Notes under the pieces: model-generated
The model's database searches: none
Told to the model about the DNA's origin: nothing
What the model saw: only the letters and a program-made list of their open reading frames with translations
Translations under genes and position numbers: made by a program
Shown here: piece after piece, positions 17,559-27,561 of the stretch
How positions within the stretch are numbered: the first letter of the stretch is position 1
How the letters are laid out: each line of letters begins with the position of its first letter
Origin: Runella sp. CRIBMP
Lineage (GTDB): Bacteria > Bacteroidota > Bacteroidia > Cytophagales > Spirosomataceae
DNA: 64,000 nucleotides
Reading direction: 5' to 3'
Assembly (NCBI RefSeq): GCF_009905605.1
Contig: NZ_JAAAKZ010000012.1
Coordinates: 119,492 to 183,491 of the forward strand

Positions 17559-20500
17559 ATGAAAAAACCGCTACTTGTGTGCATGTTGCTTTTGCTAGGC
17601 TGCATTTCAGCCTTTGCGCAAAGCAACCGTACCCTCACGGGTACTGTACGCGATGCTAAAGGCGAAGCCATTCCAGGCGTAAGCATTATTGAGAAGGGCT
17701 CTCGCAGTGGCGCCATCACTGACCAGTATGGTAACTTTCGAATCAACATTGGCCCCAGCTCAACGTTGATTTTTTCTTACGTAGGTTTTCTAAAGAAAGA
17801 GGTGTCAGTTGGAAACAGCAGTGCTTTATCTGTGGTATTGGATGAAGACACCAAAACCTTAAGCGAAGTAGTTGTGACGGGATTTGGGGTAAAACAGGAA
17901 ACCCGAAAACTGGCCTATGCGGTGCAGGAAGTAAAAGGGCAAGACCTTATCCGTGCCAACAACGCCAACGTTGTTAACTCACTTCAAGGAAAAGTGGCTG
18001 GTGTACACATTGACCAAGGCACTGGCGGACCGATGTCTTCTTCTCGGATTCGTATTCGTGGAAATGCTTCTTTGGGCGGCAACACCCAACCCCTTTTTGT
18101 GATTGACGGCGTGCTAATTCGTCCTGGAACTTCGGGGGCTGACTCTTGGGGTGCTGCTCAGGACATGGGTAACATCATGAAAAACATCAACTCTGACAAC
18201 ATTGAGTCGATGACCGTTCTGAAAGGTTCGGGTGCAAGTGCGCTTTACGGCTCCGAAGCATTGAACGGGGTAATTGTAATTCAAACCAAAAAAGGACGTG
18301 TACAGAAGGGATTGGGCGTAACCTACAACCATACTTCTTCTTTTGAAAAAGCCTATCGCTTCCTTGATTTACAAAACGAATTTGGGGCGGGTATCAACCC
18401 AACTTTCACTAAAGGAGCCGACGGCGTAGACGAAGTAGACCGCGTAGGCGGCGCATGGAGCTATTCTTATGGCCCGCGCTTGCAGGGGCAAATGGTGCGT
18501 GATATGGACGGACGGATGGTGCCGTGGGTAGCTAACAACCCACTTGATTTCTTCCAAACTGGTCGGTATACCAACCATAACGTAGCCGTTGAAGGCGGTA
18601 CCGAAACAACCACTTTCAGAGCCGCTTATTCACGCCTCAACAACAGTACCATTATGCCTTCAGGTACTGAACTCCAGCGTAACAACTTTAACTTAAGAGC
18701 CACCCAAAAAATTGGAAAAATCTTCACGTTGGATGCGACCGTTGACTACACCGACAACAACTTGATGAACCCCGCCCGTCAGGGAGGTAACTTCAACCCA
18801 GTATTCCGTCTCGTGTTTGGTCGTCCCCGTACTTTCGACATTAATTATTGGGCCAACAACTACATTGACCCCGTGGCAGGTGGCCGCCGTCAGGGTGTAA
18901 ACGACCCTTACAACATTACTTCTTTCTTCTGGGAAACATTTGAAAGAGACGAACTTCAGAATGAGAAAGTATTCCGTACCAATATCGACCTTACGGCCAA
19001 TATCGCGCCGTGGCTCAACCTTTTGGTGCGCGGAAACGTACAGAACCAATTGATTAAAGCAGAGACCAAAAACCGTGGTGATGGTCCCCGTTTTGCTGGC
19101 AACGACTTATATCAAACGCGTACACAAGACGACTCTCAGTATCGTTTACAGGCCGTCTTGAGTGCTAACCGTACCATTGGCAACAATTTGCAATTTAACA
19201 TCTCGGCAGGTGGAGAAACCAACCGCCTATTGGGTGGTCGTAACTACCGCACCTATACTGATGGTGGCTTGCGTTTGCCTGAGATATATTCACTGGCCAA
19301 CGCTCGTAACCGCATTGAGGTTGCTACGGGTCTAATCGCCCAAAAACGTACCGACGCCGTCTATTTATACGGTGACTTGACGTACAAAGAGTTTTTGACG
19401 TTCAACTTTAGCAATCGTATGGACTTTTCTTCTACCCTGACTTATGCTGATGGTAGCGGAGATTTCTCTTACTATTATCCTTCAGTTGGGGTTTCTTACA
19501 TCGTGACCGAAAGCATCAAAAACTTGCCTAGCTGGCTCAGTTTCGGTAAACTTCGCGGTAGCCTTGGCTACACTGGAGCCGATACCGACCCGTGGTCACT
19601 CAACCGTACAGGTATCTATAGCCCTGGCGGAGTTTACAATTATCCAGGTGGTACCATTCAACGCTCTGGTTTCCGCGACAACACCCTGCCCAACTACGGA
19701 TTACGTAACCGTTTGGCGCGTGAGTGGGAACTTGGCTTTGACGCCCGCTTCTTCAACAATCGTCTTGGTATCGACTTTACCGTTTATAACAAACTCACTA
19801 CCAACGAAATCTTGAGCATTCCTGTTACTTCAGAAGCAGGGGTTGGTAGCCGGATTATCAATGCTGGTAAAATCCAAAACAAAGGGATTGAGTTGATGAT
19901 TACAGCTACCCCAATCAAATCAAATGATGTGCGTTGGAATACTTCTTTGAACATTACCCGCAACCGAAACAAAATCCTTGAATTGACCGAAGGAATCAGC
20001 TCTTACCAGCTTGATTTGGCATTCGGTGCCGATATGGCTTCGGTGGCCCGCGTTGGAAAAGACTACGGTACCATCGTAACTTCTTATGCTTTTGCCACTT
20101 ATCAGAGAAAAGATGCTTCTGGCAACCCAGTTGCACACCCTAGCAACGGACAACGCGTAATCGGCTCAGTGAGCGGTGGCTCTGGTGGTTACCTTGGCTT
20201 TATGCGCAGCGGTGCTTATGGTCAAGGCGAAAAAGAAATCGGCAGCATCATGGAAAGAGTATTGTTGAGCAACATCAACACCGTTACTTACAAGAACTTT
20301 ACCCTGAACCTGCAAGTCGATTCAAAAATTGGCGGCATGATGGCTTCTGCTACGCACCAGTACGGTTCGCAAAGCGGTAACTTTGCCCGCAGTCTACCTG
20401 GCCGTAACAAAGAGCTTGGCGGCGTTGAATTTACGGATGCACAGGGAGTAAGACGCGACGACGGTATTATTCCTGATGGTGTTATGGCGGATGGTTTTAA

Positions 20501-20897
20501 AGTAACCAAAGATGGTCAAACCATCGAATTGGGTGGTATGACTTATGCCGAAGCAGTACAAAAAGGCTACATTACACCAATTCCTGCCCGCAACTACTAC
20601 GAAAACCTTACCCAATGGTCGTCGGGTATCCGTGAGTATTCAACCTTTGAAAACTCTTGGGTGTCGATGCGTGAAATCTCAGTAGGCTACGATGTACCAG
20701 CTAAGATTGTAAACAAAATCAAGTTCCAGACCCTACGCCTCAGCGTAGTGGGTCGCAACTTAGGCTACCTGTACCGTACTGCCCCCGATGGCATCAACCC
20801 TGAAGGTTTGAAATCTAACCGTCCGGGTGAGTTTGCCGAATACGGTGGTTTGCCATTCTCACGTAACATTGGTGTAACCCTTAACGCAGGTTTTTAA
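17559..20897 (+). CDS. SusC/RagA family TonB-linked outer-membrane transporter
   Basis: The 1112-residue protein has a signal peptide (MKKPLLVCMLLLLGCISAFAQ start, cleaved near residue 20) and a carboxypeptidase-regulatory-like domain (LTGTVRDAKGEAIPGVSI, about residues 25-100). The SusC signature in the plug follows (LSEVVVTGFG, SSSRIRIRGNASLGG, VIDGVLI), then a long beta-barrel ending in phenylalanine (LNAGF). SusC proteins form the barrel through which SusD-captured ligands, usually glycans or peptides, pass. SusD follows after 54 bp. The divergent ROK regulator points to a carbohydrate, but no glycoside hydrolase is encoded nearby. Confidence 0.96.
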   Translation: MKKPLLVCMLLLLGCISAFAQSNRTLTGTVRDAKGEAIPGVSIIEKGSRSGAITDQYGNFRINIGPSSTLIFSYVGFLKKEVSVGNSSALSVVLDEDTKTLSEVVVTGFGVKQETRKLAYAVQEVKGQDLIRANNANVVNSLQGKVAGVHIDQGTGGPMSSSRIRIRGNASLGGNTQPLFVIDGVLIRPGTSGADSWGAAQDMGNIMKNINSDNIESMTVLKGSGASALYGSEALNGVIVIQTKKGRVQKGLGVTYNHTSSFEKAYRFLDLQNEFGAGINPTFTKGADGVDEVDRVGGAWSYSYGPRLQGQMVRDMDGRMVPWVANNPLDFFQTGRYTNHNVAVEGGTETTTFRAAYSRLNNSTIMPSGTELQRNNFNLRATQKIGKIFTLDATVDYTDNNLMNPARQGGNFNPVFRLVFGRPRTFDINYWANNYIDPVAGGRRQGVNDPYNITSFFWETFERDELQNEKVFRTNIDLTANIAPWLNLLVRGNVQNQLIKAETKNRGDGPRFAGNDLYQTRTQDDSQYRLQAVLSANRTIGNNLQFNISAGGETNRLLGGRNYRTYTDGGLRLPEIYSLANARNRIEVATGLIAQKRTDAVYLYGDLTYKEFLTFNFSNRMDFSSTLTYADGSGDFSYYYPSVGVSYIVTESIKNLPSWLSFGKLRGSLGYTGADTDPWSLNRTGIYSPGGVYNYPGGTIQRSGFRDNTLPNYGLRNRLAREWELGFDARFFNNRLGIDFTVYNKLTTNEILSIPVTSEAGVGSRIINAGKIQNKGIELMITATPIKSNDVRWNTSLNITRNRNKILELTEGISSYQLDLAFGADMASVARVGKDYGTIVTSYAFATYQRKDASGNPVAHPSNGQRVIGSVSGGSGGYLGFMRSGAYGQGEKEIGSIMERVLLSNINTVTYKNFTLNLQVDSKIGGMMASATHQYGSQSGNFARSLPGRNKELGGVEFTDAQGVRRDDGIIPDGVMADGFKVTKDGQTIELGGMTYAEAVQKGYITPIPARNYYENLTQWSSGIREYSTFENSWVSMREISVGYDVPAKIVNKIKFQTLRLSVVGRNLGYLYRTAPDGINPEGLKSNRPGEFAEYGGLPFSRNIGVTLNAGF

Positions 20898-20951
20898 TTT
20901 TCAGCCGTTCATTGCTGAATTTTTACAATCATTCATTAAAGACAGAATATT

Positions 20952-22649
20952 ATGAAATGGTCCAATAAAACAATCCTTGGTTTGCTCGTTGCAGGATTTG
21001 TCACTACTTCCTGCGAAAAGCAAGACTTCGTGGAAATCAACAAAGATCCGGATGCGCTTTCAACCGTACCACCGGAAAATCAGCTGCTCAATGCAACCAT
21101 CAGCTTGCATTCACAAGATTTCGAGGCTTTTTACGATACTTATCGCCGTATCATGCCTTGGATGCAATACAATACAGGTACCAACGGCAACGAGCTAGGC
21201 TTTACGAGCAACGTAGATAACTTCTCTCAGCGCTACGGCCGCTTCTATAACGGAATCGGCAACGTATTGTATGATTTGGAAAAGCTAGTAGACCGCCTGC
21301 CCGAAAGCGAGCGTCCAAAATACGTGCACATGGTTCGGATGGCCCGCGTATTGCGTTCTTACTACGCATTTTACGTGAGCGACATCTACGGCAGCATTCC
21401 TTATTCTGACGCTTTTCAGGCGCGTTATGGCGGTACACTTACCCCAAAATATGACACGCAACAGGAGCTTTTCAATAAGTTGGATACCGATTTGAAAGAA
21501 GCCGTTACTACCCTAAAAACCCCACAAACGGTAGTTCAAATTAACACAAGTGCACCTGCTTATGACCAGTACTACGGTGGCAACGCTGCCAAATGGGTAA
21601 AAGCCGCCAATGCGCTCCGTTTGAAAATCGCTACGCGCCTCGTCAAAAGAGATGCCGCTAAAGCTCGTAGCATTGCTCAGGAAGTACTGGCCACGCCCGC
21701 TGACTTAATGACATCTAACGCCGACGGTTGGGTATTTGTAGGTCGTTTTGACTTTACTAGTGGTGGCAACTGGAACCCCGACGGTTTTAGAGCTGGAAAG
21801 CCATTAGTTGATTTTATGTGGAACACCAAAGACCCGCGTTTGGACGCATTTTTTACGCCAAACCGCTACACACAGGCCAATATTAACGCTTTGATTGCCG
21901 CTAAGCAATTGCCTGCGGGTACTACCGAAAATGCCCGTCGTTATGTAGGCAGCTTTACCAGCCCCGACGAAGCCCAAAACGCCACCAATCGCCGTGCGTT
22001 TTATACCCCGCGCACCATCACTGTCAACGGTCAGCAAGTATCCGTTGATACTTTGTCTAACATTCAACCACGTTTGTTTCAGCCTGCCTTCAACAGCGGC
22101 AACGGCGTTGGTGATGGCAACTCTTACCTACCTGTCATTACGTACGCTGACTTCTGTTTGATGCGTGCTGAGTTAGCAGCCCTCACCATCACATCAGAGT
22201 CGGCCAAAGATTGGTATGAAGCAGGAATTACTGCTTCCATTCAGTGGTTTGACGAAGTAGCCAAAGGTAGTAAAATCGAAAACTACACCCCACTGGCTGC
22301 GGGCGAAATCGCGGCTTATCTGGCCAAACCAGAAGTAGCTTTCAACCCCGCCAAAGCGCTGGAACAAATTGCTAGCCAAGCCTACATCAATTACTTCAAC
22401 AAAGTAAATGAAGGATGGGCCGTTTGGAAAAGAACAGGTTTCCCCAACGCAACTTCGGTTTTGGCATTGCCTAATATGCGCTCAAACGGTGCAGTATTGA
22501 GCCTTCCACGCCGTGCCCCTCTTGGTTTAATTAACACAAGTGACCCTAACTATACCAACAAAAAAGGTGCATACGACGCCATGGCTGCCATCACAGGATG
22601 GGGCCGCGACCCACAGGATGCTACCGGCCGTGTATGGTGGGATCAATAA
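20952..22649 (+). CDS. SusD/RagB family lipoprotein
   Basis: The 565-residue protein starts with a lipoprotein signal peptide with Cys21 as the lipidated residue (GFVTTSC). It has the helical TPR-like build of the SusD family: IMPWMQYNTGTNG, VHMVRMARVLRSYYAFYVSD with the transition YGSIPYSDAF, and a C-terminal region with YINYFNKVNEGWAVWKRTGF. It sits on the cell surface as a lid over SusC and binds the substrate. It is the shorter SusD-like subtype (SusD_RagB/SusD-like_2). A clear terminator ends the susCD unit. Confidence 0.95.
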   Translation: MKWSNKTILGLLVAGFVTTSCEKQDFVEINKDPDALSTVPPENQLLNATISLHSQDFEAFYDTYRRIMPWMQYNTGTNGNELGFTSNVDNFSQRYGRFYNGIGNVLYDLEKLVDRLPESERPKYVHMVRMARVLRSYYAFYVSDIYGSIPYSDAFQARYGGTLTPKYDTQQELFNKLDTDLKEAVTTLKTPQTVVQINTSAPAYDQYYGGNAAKWVKAANALRLKIATRLVKRDAAKARSIAQEVLATPADLMTSNADGWVFVGRFDFTSGGNWNPDGFRAGKPLVDFMWNTKDPRLDAFFTPNRYTQANINALIAAKQLPAGTTENARRYVGSFTSPDEAQNATNRRAFYTPRTITVNGQQVSVDTLSNIQPRLFQPAFNSGNGVGDGNSYLPVITYADFCLMRAELAALTITSESAKDWYEAGITASIQWFDEVAKGSKIENYTPLAAGEIAAYLAKPEVAFNPAKALEQIASQAYINYFNKVNEGWAVWKRTGFPNATSVLALPNMRSNGAVLSLPRRAPLGLINTSDPNYTNKKGAYDAMAAITGWGRDPQDATGRVWWDQ

Positions 22650-22689
22650 TAATGCAATTCAATAGAGTTGAACTTTGGTAAACTGATTT

Positions 22690-22725
22690 AAATTCCGAGA
22701 TAGTTTTATCTCGGAATTTTTTTCT
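22690..22725 (+). terminator. Intrinsic terminator after susD
   Basis: A 13-bp perfect stem (22690-22702 with 22707-22719, core ATTCCGAGATA) has a GTTT loop and is followed by a run of T. Confidence 0.88.
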
Positions 22726-22736
22726 TTCATTTATCG

Positions 22737-22744
22737 TACTTTTG
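22737..22744 (+). promoter_or_regulatory. Candidate -7 box of the monooxygenase operon
   Basis: TACTTTTG matches TAnnTTTG exactly and comes right after the susD terminator. It implies a transcript start near 22751, which rules out the GTG at 22744 as start of the next gene. Confidence 0.5.
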
Positions 22745-22797
22745 TGCATCTCATACTACCAAATACCACTTTTACCATGCGATTGGGGAAACCGAAA

Positions 22798-24114
22798 ATG
22801 AACGTATCCCGTAAGGCATTCTTTTTCTGCCTTATCAGTATTACTTCTTTTGCCCAAAAATTCACCTTCTACCAAGACGTACAACCCATTATCCATGCAC
22901 ACTGTGCGGGATGCCACCGCCCCGGCGAAGCGGCTCCGTTTAATCTTATTACTTACAACGACATCAGTAAACGCTCCGACTTCATCAAAAAAGTGACTAC
23001 CAACGGCTACATGCCCCCCTGGTACGCCAACGACCACTACACCGATTTTACCAACAAACGTCAACTCACCGAGGCTCAAATCCAAACCATTGGATCGTGG
23101 ATTGACGACGGTATGCCCAAAGGAAAAGTCAACCTTGAAGCCGAAACAAAACTTTTAGAGCGCACCGAAGCTGGTACCGCCTACCACCGCAAACCCGACC
23201 TGACACTCAAGATGGCGCAAGCTTACCTGCAAAAAGGTGATGGCGAAGAGCGCTTTATGGTATTTAAGATTCCTTTTGAACTGCCCGCCGAAGCCAATGT
23301 GGAAGCGGTAGAGTTTACGTCCAACAATAAAAAAATCATTCACCACGCCAACTACGCCGTTCACCCCGTTGAAGACCCTGGCATTGATATTCATACCACA
23401 GTGTCACAAATCAATCTGGGCACCGACGAGAAATACAACTACGACCAATGGCTTCCCTATAAAAAGAAGATGGTCTATTATGGCGGCTGGATTCCAGGTT
23501 CATCGTACGAGTCATACCCAGCGGGCGTCGGCTGGAAAATGCCCAAACGGGGCGTCATTTTGCTGACGATTCACTTTGGTCCGGCGGGCAAAGACGCCGA
23601 AAGCATCGACGGAGTCAACTTCTTTTTTAAATCTGAACCCATCCAACGCACCGTAAAAGTAATCAGCTTGGGCTCTGGCGGCATCGGTCAGAAAGACATC
23701 GACCCTCCGCTGATGATTTTTGCCAATGACAAATCAACGCACCACCTCCAAGTCACCAACCGAAACGAGGATATTTCATTGCTGTATGTGTGGCCGCATA
23801 TGCACCAAATCGGTGCTGAATTTAAAGCCTACGCCACCACTCCGACCGATACCATTCCGTTGGTACATATCCCCAAATGGGATTTCAGATGGCAAGAACT
23901 CTATCGTTATCGCCGGCCAGTGGTACTACGACGCGGCTCAGTCATCAACATCGACGGCACTTACGACAACACCGCCGAAAACCCAGCTAACCCGTTTAAC
24001 CCGCCGAAGCTTATCTTATCGACGGGCGATATGCGCAGCGACCAGGAGATGCTCACGCTGTTGCTGGTATATGTACCTTATCAAGACGACGACGAAAAAA
24101 AAACTTGGGAATAA
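22798..24114 (+). CDS. Secreted cytochrome c / copper monooxygenase (PHM-like) fusion
   Basis: From the start at MNVSRKAFFF (signal peptide of about 20 residues) the protein has 438 residues. The first part has a c-type heme motif, CAGCH (36-40), and a likely axial Met in GYMPPW. The rest resembles copper type II ascorbate-dependent monooxygenases such as peptidylglycine hydroxylase. HH (182-183) and His259 (LTIHFG) fit one copper site; HMH (334-336) and Met418 (SDQEML) fit the other. It is exported and probably oxidises an unknown substrate in the periplasm or at the surface. An in-frame ATG at 22777 is an alternative start. Two genes follow at 33 and 9 bp as an operon. Confidence 0.82.
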   Translation: MNVSRKAFFFCLISITSFAQKFTFYQDVQPIIHAHCAGCHRPGEAAPFNLITYNDISKRSDFIKKVTTNGYMPPWYANDHYTDFTNKRQLTEAQIQTIGSWIDDGMPKGKVNLEAETKLLERTEAGTAYHRKPDLTLKMAQAYLQKGDGEERFMVFKIPFELPAEANVEAVEFTSNNKKIIHHANYAVHPVEDPGIDIHTTVSQINLGTDEKYNYDQWLPYKKKMVYYGGWIPGSSYESYPAGVGWKMPKRGVILLTIHFGPAGKDAESIDGVNFFFKSEPIQRTVKVISLGSGGIGQKDIDPPLMIFANDKSTHHLQVTNRNEDISLLYVWPHMHQIGAEFKAYATTPTDTIPLVHIPKWDFRWQELYRYRRPVVLRRGSVINIDGTYDNTAENPANPFNPPKLILSTGDMRSDQEMLTLLLVYVPYQDDDEKKTWE

Positions 24115-24147
24115 ACGGGCTGGATTCTTCCATTAAACACGACCGAT

Positions 24148-27100
24148 ATGAATCGACTTTTATACAGCGCCTTGGGTTTCTCCGCTTTATTGCTGTTTGA
24201 GATTTTACCGCCAACGGTATCCAAAGAAAAGTTTGTAACCATCGGTAAAAAGGACAAACAACACCCCGATATATCAGCCGCTGCCCAGCCTCTCTTCAAA
24301 CTGCTGAGTCAAGACCAAACGGGCGTTAGGTTTATTAACCAAATCAAAGAAGACGATTCTTTGCACATTTTCAAATACGAATACCTCTACAACGGCAACG
24401 GCGTAGGTGTGGGAGATTTTGACAATGACGGATTACCAGATTTATTTTTTTCGGGCAATACAGTTCCCCACAAATTATACCTCAATCGCAAAAACTGGAA
24501 ATTTGAGGACGTTACAACTCCCGCCGGCGTCATTGGCAATGGCACCTGGGGCACTGGAGTGAGTGTAGTAGATATTAATGGCGACGGTTTATTGGACATC
24601 TACGTCTGTCATTCGGGGAAATTCCCCCCTGAAGGCCTCGTCAATGAGCTTTTTATCAATCAGGGAGTACAAAAAGGGATTCCTGTTTTTAAAGAAAGTG
24701 CTCGTGAATACGGACTGGATCTGCCGGGCACGCAAAGCACCCAAGCCGCCTTCTTTGATTATGACCGCGACGGCGACTTGGACGTGTTTGTCCTCAACCA
24801 TTCCAATCACACCTACAATCCTTTCCTGAATACCCGTTCTATCCGCGCAACCCCCGATATGCGTTTTGGAAATAGATTATTAAAAAATGAAAAAGGCGTA
24901 TTTGAGGACGTTACTTTACAGGCAGGAATTATTAACAACCCACTCAATTTTGGGTTAGGCGTTGCCATATCTGACCTAAACCACGACGGTTGGCCAGATA
25001 TTTACTCCACCAGTGACTATACTGAGCAAGACTGCCTCTATCTCAATCAACGAGACGGCACTTTCAAAGAATCATTGCGCCAGAGCATGGCCCACACTTC
25101 CAAGTTTTCGATGGGGGTAGACATTGCCGATTATAACAACGATACACGGCCCGATGTGTTTACCCTCGACATGCTGCCTGAAGATAACCATCGGCAAAAA
25201 ATGTTGAAGGGGCCAGACGAATATGACCAATATAAACTCCTGATAGACAGCGGCTATTATCATCAAAATATGCGTAATATGCTACAATTGAACCAAGGAT
25301 TGAAGCAAAACAACGCAGGGCCATCGTTTTCAGAAATTGGTCAGTTGGCAGGTGTTTCTGCCACCGACTGGAGTTGGGCGGGTTTGTTTGCCGATTTTGA
25401 CAATGATGGTTGGCAGGACTTGTTTGTTTCCAACGGTTACCTGCGCGATTTTACCGATTTGGATTTCATGAAATATATCGTTGCTGAAGCCAAACTAGAC
25501 TACGCAGCGCGCGGAATACTGGATTTTCAGACCTTTGAGTTGGTCAAAAAAATGCCTTCAAACCGACTGCTTAATTATGTTTTTCGGAACAACCATGATT
25601 TAACGTTTTCAAAGAAAAACCAAGAATGGGGCATTACTTCGCCTTCGGTTTCAACGGCTGCCGCCTACGCCGATTTTGACGACGACGGGGATATGGACAT
25701 GGTGGTTTGTAACCAAAATGAACCCGTACACCTTTATCAAAACCAAATCAACCTTGACAGTGCTAAGCCCCATTTTTTAAAGGTAAAACTGAAGGGGCAG
25801 GTAGGAAACACCCAAGCACTGGGGGCGAAAGTCGTCGTTGAAACCGCCGCTGGGGTTCAATACCGGGAGCTGTATCCCGTGCGTGGCTATCAGGCATCGG
25901 TCGAACCATTGCTCAATTTTGGACTAGGAATACAGACCTCCGTCAAATCCATCACGGTGTATTGGCCCAACGGAAAGCGCAGCATTTTACCCAACCCTCC
26001 CACCGACCGCCTGATTGAGTTATCGCAACAGGAAGCCTCCGAAACTGTCGCCTTTACACAGCCTATCCTCTCCCCGATATTTACCGAAACCGCCGTAAAA
26101 AACACCTTAGATTTTCATCACCGAGAAAACGATTTTATTGATTTTAAAGTCGAAGTTTTGATCCCGTACCAACTCTCCCGACTAGGGCCAGCACTGGCGA
26201 AAGCGGATGTAAATGGCGACGGGCTAGAGGATATTTTTGTGGGCGGAGCTGTAGACCAAAGCGGCGAATTGTGGCAGCAACGTGTAGATGGCAATTTTCA
26301 GCGGGCCGCACAACAACCTTGGCAAAAAGAAGCCGTCAGTGAGGATGTCAACGCCCTTTTTTTCGATGTAGATGGTGACAAAGACGCTGATTTGTACGTG
26401 GTGAGTGGGGGAAATGAGTACGAATCTGGCTCTCCTGAATACCAAGACCGGCTGTATATCAACGACGGGAAAGGTAATTTTCAGCGTAACACTTCGGTCC
26501 TTCCTGCCATGAATGACAGCAAAATGGCCATCACTGCGGCAGATTTTGACCAAGACGGCGACCTCGACCTCTTTGTTGGAGGGCGTGGCAAAGCTGGTTT
26601 TTTCCCCATGCCTTCGGTGAGTTATCTCCTCCAGAACGATAAAGGTATTTTTACCGACATTACAGAGCAAGCTGCCCCCGCCTTACGTAGCGTCGGCATG
26701 GTTCAAACCGCGGTTTGGGCTGATTTAAACAATGATAAATATCCCGAACTGATTTTGGCGGGCGATTGGATGCCCCTTAAAATTTTCCGTAACAAAAGCG
26801 GCCGTCTTACCGATATATCAAACGAAAGTGGGCTCATTAATACCGAAGGGCTATGGGCCACATTGCTGCCTGCCGATATTGATAATGATGGTGATCTGGA
26901 CATCATTGCGGGCAATGCTGGCCTCAACAACCAATTCAGAGCGTCGGTCAAAGAACCCATGAGTATCGTGACCGCCGACATCAACGACGACGGCGTCATT
27001 GATCCCATCTGGAGTTATTTCATAGAGGGAAAAAGCTATCCTGTAGCCTCCCGCGATGAACTGCTCGACCAAGTGGTGCCGCTTCGTAAAAAATTTAACC

Positions 27101-27552
27101 GCTATCATCTCTACGCCAACGCCACCATCAACGACATTTATTCAGCCCGGCAACTCGCCCAAGCCAACACGGTCTACTGCCGCCAATTGGCTTCGGGAAT
27201 TTTTCGTAACAACAACGGCAAATTTGAATTTGAGGCATTTTCGGTTGAAGCACAGTTTTCACGCATCAGCAGTATTTTGTACGAAGACATAGACCAAGAC
27301 GGCCAAAAAGACCTATTGCTTCTCGGCAATTTTCACCCGTATCGGGTACAAATGGGCCCTTGCGACGGTAGTTTCGGGCAATTAATGAAAGGTAACGGCA
27401 AAGGGCTCTTCACGCCGCTTTCGCCCGCTCAAACAGGATTGTGGGCGCAAGGGGACGTGCGCACTGCCACCATTGTTCAGACCAAATCAGGCCTTAGAAA
27501 GTTATTATTGGGCTTAAACAATGACCAGTTAAAGATTTTTGAATTTAAGTAA
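24148..27552 (+). CDS. FG-GAP/VCBS repeat protein with ASPIC/UnbV domain
   Basis: This 1134-residue exported protein (signal-anchor near residues 5-22) is built from FG-GAP/VCBS repeats, each with a calcium-binding DxDxDG-type loop: DFDNDGLPDLFF, DINGDGLLDIYV, DYDRDGDLDVFV, DLNHDGWPDIYS and many more. A central ASPIC/UnbV domain lies at about residues 530-600 (GAKVVVETAAGVQYRE to ITVYWPNGKRS). These fold as seven-bladed propellers, so two propellers flank the ASPIC domain. Family members are common next to SusCD genes and are thought to bind surface ligands. The start is 33 bp after the monooxygenase and the stop 9 bp before the haloperoxidase. Confidence 0.92.
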   Translation: MNRLLYSALGFSALLLFEILPPTVSKEKFVTIGKKDKQHPDISAAAQPLFKLLSQDQTGVRFINQIKEDDSLHIFKYEYLYNGNGVGVGDFDNDGLPDLFFSGNTVPHKLYLNRKNWKFEDVTTPAGVIGNGTWGTGVSVVDINGDGLLDIYVCHSGKFPPEGLVNELFINQGVQKGIPVFKESAREYGLDLPGTQSTQAAFFDYDRDGDLDVFVLNHSNHTYNPFLNTRSIRATPDMRFGNRLLKNEKGVFEDVTLQAGIINNPLNFGLGVAISDLNHDGWPDIYSTSDYTEQDCLYLNQRDGTFKESLRQSMAHTSKFSMGVDIADYNNDTRPDVFTLDMLPEDNHRQKMLKGPDEYDQYKLLIDSGYYHQNMRNMLQLNQGLKQNNAGPSFSEIGQLAGVSATDWSWAGLFADFDNDGWQDLFVSNGYLRDFTDLDFMKYIVAEAKLDYAARGILDFQTFELVKKMPSNRLLNYVFRNNHDLTFSKKNQEWGITSPSVSTAAAYADFDDDGDMDMVVCNQNEPVHLYQNQINLDSAKPHFLKVKLKGQVGNTQALGAKVVVETAAGVQYRELYPVRGYQASVEPLLNFGLGIQTSVKSITVYWPNGKRSILPNPPTDRLIELSQQEASETVAFTQPILSPIFTETAVKNTLDFHHRENDFIDFKVEVLIPYQLSRLGPALAKADVNGDGLEDIFVGGAVDQSGELWQQRVDGNFQRAAQQPWQKEAVSEDVNALFFDVDGDKDADLYVVSGGNEYESGSPEYQDRLYINDGKGNFQRNTSVLPAMNDSKMAITAADFDQDGDLDLFVGGRGKAGFFPMPSVSYLLQNDKGIFTDITEQAAPALRSVGMVQTAVWADLNNDKYPELILAGDWMPLKIFRNKSGRLTDISNESGLINTEGLWATLLPADIDNDGDLDIIAGNAGLNNQFRASVKEPMSIVTADINDDGVIDPIWSYFIEGKSYPVASRDELLDQVVPLRKKFNRYHLYANATINDIYSARQLAQANTVYCRQLASGIFRNNNGKFEFEAFSVEAQFSRISSILYEDIDQDGQKDLLLLGNFHPYRVQMGPCDGSFGQLMKGNGKGLFTPLSPAQTGLWAQGDVRTATIVQTKSGLRKLLLGLNNDQLKIFEFK

Positions 27553-27561
27553 ACACACGGC